From Acidobacteriota bacterium (GTDB lineage Bacteria; Acidobacteriota; Terriglobia; Terriglobales; Acidobacteriaceae): 7,041 nt of DNA. A program made the position numbers and the translations under genes. The notes under the pieces were generated by a model that was not told the origin of the DNA, ran no database searches, and worked only from the letters and a program-made list of their open reading frames with translations. Of this stretch, positions 4,760-7,041 are shown in pieces; positions within the stretch are counted from its first letter, which is position 1; each line of letters opens with the position of its first letter. The DNA lies in assembly GCA_021805955.1 (NCBI GenBank), contig JAJZDO010000963.1:1-7041 (forward strand), read 5' to 3'.

Positions 4760-6937
4760 ATGCTAAATCAGATGTCCCTGCTCGCCTCTCTATTGCAAAC
4801 CATGCATGCTTCCCTTGCCACCCTGGGGCATGGCTGGGTCGGGGTGGCTGCAGTGCTGCCCGTGGCCCCCGACAGGCTGCGATCCAGCTCCGTTCGGGAC
4901 GATCTGCACGCCTGGGCCGGGCGGCTCGATCCTGAAAGCCTAAGCTCCTGGGTCGCCCGCCATCTGGCTGCCCACAACACGGCCATTGATCAGCTTCTCG
5001 CCGTCGAAGGACCGCGCACAGTCGGCAACACTCTGGTTCCTTACGATCGTGCCATCGCGGAACTCGGCGTGGCGGGCTCGGAAGCAGGCCTATTGCACTC
5101 CGTTGCCGCGGAAAAGAGCGTCCGCGATCAGGCAGAAGCGATGGTGCAAGCCGTTGCGGAAGCCGCCGTACAGCTTTCGCTCAATCCCGAGATATACCAC
5201 GCATTGGCTTCCATGGACATATCCCTTGCCGAAGCTGCCACGCAGCACTACGTGGGGCGCACGCTGCTGCAGTACCGGCTCGCCGGCGTCGACAAAGATC
5301 TGCCGACGCGCAAGCGTATCCAGAGATTGCAGGAGCGCATTACAGAGCTTGGCCTTGCCTTTGGACGCAATGTACAGGAGCACGTCAATACGGTCGTCGT
5401 CACCGACGCGGGAGAATTAGACGGCCTGCCGGAGGATTTTCTTGCCCGTCATGCGCCCGACGCTGAAGGCCAACGCACACTGACCACAGACTATCCGGAC
5501 TACCAGCCTGTGATGACCTTCGCCACGAGCGATGCGCTGCGGCGGCGCATGTTTCTGGCATACAACACCCGAGCCTATCCGGCGAACAAGCAAATCCTGA
5601 TGGAGATACTGGCCACGCGGAAGGAACTGGCGGAGACGCTCGGCTTTGCGACATGGGCGGATCTGGCGACCGCGGATCAGATGATGGGATCGGCGGCGAA
5701 TGTAAAAACATTTCTTGCCCAGCTCGACATGGCCTCCAAACCCGGCGCAACCCGGGAATACGGCATGGTGCTGGACTTCGCGCGGCAGCGTCAGCCAGGG
5801 CTGACCGCAATCGACGCCTCCAGCGCGACGTACTGGTACGAGCAATATCGCCGCTCCGCATTCGATTTCGACTCGCAGTCTGTGCGACCCTATTTCCCTT
5901 ACGAGCGCGTACAGCAGGGCATCCTCGACACGGCGGCCAAACTCTTTCACGTCGAGTTTCGTCCCGCGCCCCAGCAAGGAGAAGACGCTGCAGCCCTCTG
6001 GGATCCATCCGTTACTGCGTGGGATGTCTACGATCGCCCGCTGGAAAGAGAAAACGGCAATGCCAAGGACGAAAAGATAGGCCGTTTTTATCTGGACATG
6101 CATCCCCGCGAGGGCAAGGACAAATGGTTCTCCGCGTTTCCGCTGGTTCCAGGAATCCGGGGCGTGCAGGTCCCCGAGGCCGCGCTCATCTGTAATTTTC
6201 CAGGCGGGAACACAGACGCTGCAAAGTCCGATCCGGGCTTGATGCAGTATTCCGACGTTGTGACCTTCTTTCACGAGTTCGGGCACCTGATGCACGCCAT
6301 CCTCGGCGGCCAGCAGCCATGGGCGGGGGTCAGCGGTATCGCCACGGAAGGGGATTTCGTCGAAGTACCATCGCAAATGCTGGAGGAATTCTTCCGCAAC
6401 GCCGGACTGTTGCAGTCGTTTGCGCTCCACTATCAGACCGGTGAACCGATCCCAGCCGAACTGGTGGCGCGCATGAACCGCGCCAGCGCCTTCGGCCGCG
6501 GCAACGGCGTGCGCGGCCAGCTCTTCTACACGCGATTTTCACTCGATCTGCATTGCCTGGAGCCGACCACGATCGATCTGGACGCGATCATGCACGCCGG
6601 CTACACCGCCGCGCTCCCCTATACGTGGATGGAGGGCAACCGTCTCTACACGAGCTTCACGCACCTGGTAGGGTATTCCTCGAACTACCACACGTATTTA
6701 TTCGATAAGGTGATCGCGCTCGATTTTTATCGCCAGTTCGACCCGAAGAACCTGGTCGAAGGCCCGGCAGCATTGCGCTATCGGAAAGAAGTGCTGGAAC
6801 CGGGCGGCTCGCAGCCAGGAGAAACGCTGGTGCGGAATTTTCTCCATCGGCCCCAAAGCCTGGAAGCTTTCCATGCCTGGATGAACGAGGAGTTTGCGGA
6901 TGTAGGCATGCCTGCTTGCTACAGGTCGGGAACATAG
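4760..6937 (+). CDS. M3-family zinc oligopeptidase (thimet oligopeptidase / OpdA-like)
   Basis: This predicted zinc metallopeptidase of family M3 cleaves short peptides, most likely in late steps of peptide turnover. The 725-residue length is normal for the family. The active site is intact: H505-E506-F507-G508-H509 (FFHEFGHLMH), with the third zinc ligand E535 in GDFVEVPSQM. The substrate-side loop HLVGYSSNYHTY (635-646) keeps Y639, Y643 and Y646, the tyrosines that align with Y605, Y609 and Y612 of mammalian thimet oligopeptidase. It has one glycine fewer than the GGY form of that enzyme, and H644 stands where a second tyrosine is common. The N-terminal helical part includes GPRTVGNTLVPYDRA (84-98), typical of the family. 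The ATG at 4760 has GGAA nine bases upstream. The first 37 residues carry no K, R, D or E and are fairly hydrophobic but lack the basic start of a signal peptide, so a cytoplasmic location is favoured without certainty. It is divergent from aroDE and is transcribed alone here. Confidence 0.93.
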   Translation: MLNQMSLLASLLQTMHASLATLGHGWVGVAAVLPVAPDRLRSSSVRDDLHAWAGRLDPESLSSWVARHLAAHNTAIDQLLAVEGPRTVGNTLVPYDRAIAELGVAGSEAGLLHSVAAEKSVRDQAEAMVQAVAEAAVQLSLNPEIYHALASMDISLAEAATQHYVGRTLLQYRLAGVDKDLPTRKRIQRLQERITELGLAFGRNVQEHVNTVVVTDAGELDGLPEDFLARHAPDAEGQRTLTTDYPDYQPVMTFATSDALRRRMFLAYNTRAYPANKQILMEILATRKELAETLGFATWADLATADQMMGSAANVKTFLAQLDMASKPGATREYGMVLDFARQRQPGLTAIDASSATYWYEQYRRSAFDFDSQSVRPYFPYERVQQGILDTAAKLFHVEFRPAPQQGEDAAALWDPSVTAWDVYDRPLERENGNAKDEKIGRFYLDMHPREGKDKWFSAFPLVPGIRGVQVPEAALICNFPGGNTDAAKSDPGLMQYSDVVTFFHEFGHLMHAILGGQQPWAGVSGIATEGDFVEVPSQMLEEFFRNAGLLQSFALHYQTGEPIPAELVARMNRASAFGRGNGVRGQLFYTRFSLDLHCLEPTTIDLDAIMHAGYTAALPYTWMEGNRLYTSFTHLVGYSSNYHTYLFDKVIALDFYRQFDPKNLVEGPAALRYRKEVLEPGGSQPGETLVRNFLHRPQSLEAFHAWMNEEFADVGMPACYRSGT

Positions 6938-7011
6938 ATTTAGGACAAGATAGAATGGCTCAAAATGGGCTGGGCAACACTGGAGCGGCCGTTAATCGGA
7001 GCGTGGGTTAA

Positions 7012-7041
7012 ATGGAATTCCACCTAATAAAGTGGTTGTCA
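7012..7041 (+). CDS. Possible start of a gene cut by the window edge
   Basis: An ATG at 7012 opens ten codons (MEFHLIKWLS) that run off the right edge. GGAG lies about 11 bases upstream, a loose ribosome-binding site. The preceding 74 bp after the peptidase stop contain another short frame (ATG at 6954, 18 codons) but no terminator. The fragment is too short to identify. Confidence 0.25.
   Translation, partial: MEFHLIKWLS

Noticed and set aside
5417..6430. 337-codon minus-strand frame opposite the M3 peptidase
   Set aside because: It is a GC-driven shadow of an intact HEFGH peptidase gene, with no domain or start signal of its own.

Overview
The window is about 7 kb of moderately GC-rich bacterial chromosome, most likely from an Acidobacteriota genome (class Terriglobia or a relative). 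That assignment is inference. It rests on the dispersed palindromic repeat whose translation gives SERSEESR, a second palindrome of the CCTAGC-GCTAGG type, the fused aroD-aroE gene, and an isolated gas-vesicle-type GvpL/GvpF gene. No rRNA or other phylogenetic marker is present.

Layout, left to right. Positions 1-382 hold an inverted pair of dispersed repeats (17-144), a doubtful minus-strand ORF that runs into the repeat, and a small hairpin just before pgsA. pgsA (383-1039, +) makes phosphatidylglycerophosphate for the membrane. It converges on a GvpL/GvpF-family gene (1197-1943, -), with a strong bidirectional terminator between them (1119-1160). Next comes a gap of about 470 bp (1944-2415) without a convincing gene. 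It contains a nested inverted repeat (2131-2214), a possible 31-codon ORF (2244-2339) and a second inverted repeat around a perfect 10-bp palindrome (2316-2351). A small coiled-coil, single-membrane-segment protein of unknown function (2416-2841, -) follows closely behind a bifunctional 3-dehydroquinate dehydratase/shikimate dehydrogenase gene (2921-4501, -). These two may form an operon. Across a 258-bp divergent intergenic region, an M3-family zinc oligopeptidase (4760-6937, +) fills most of the rest. The last 104 bp may contain the start of another gene at 7012.

How the genes fit together: there is no single pathway. PgsA serves phospholipid synthesis, AroDE covers two consecutive steps of the shikimate pathway, and the M3 peptidase degrades peptides. 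The GvpL/F protein and the coiled-coil protein have no assignable role. I see no mobile element with a transposase, no CRISPR array, no tRNA or rRNA and no defence or biosynthetic cluster. The window looks mostly like ordinary core genome. The least explained parts are the orphan GvpL/F gene and the structured gap at 1944-2415.
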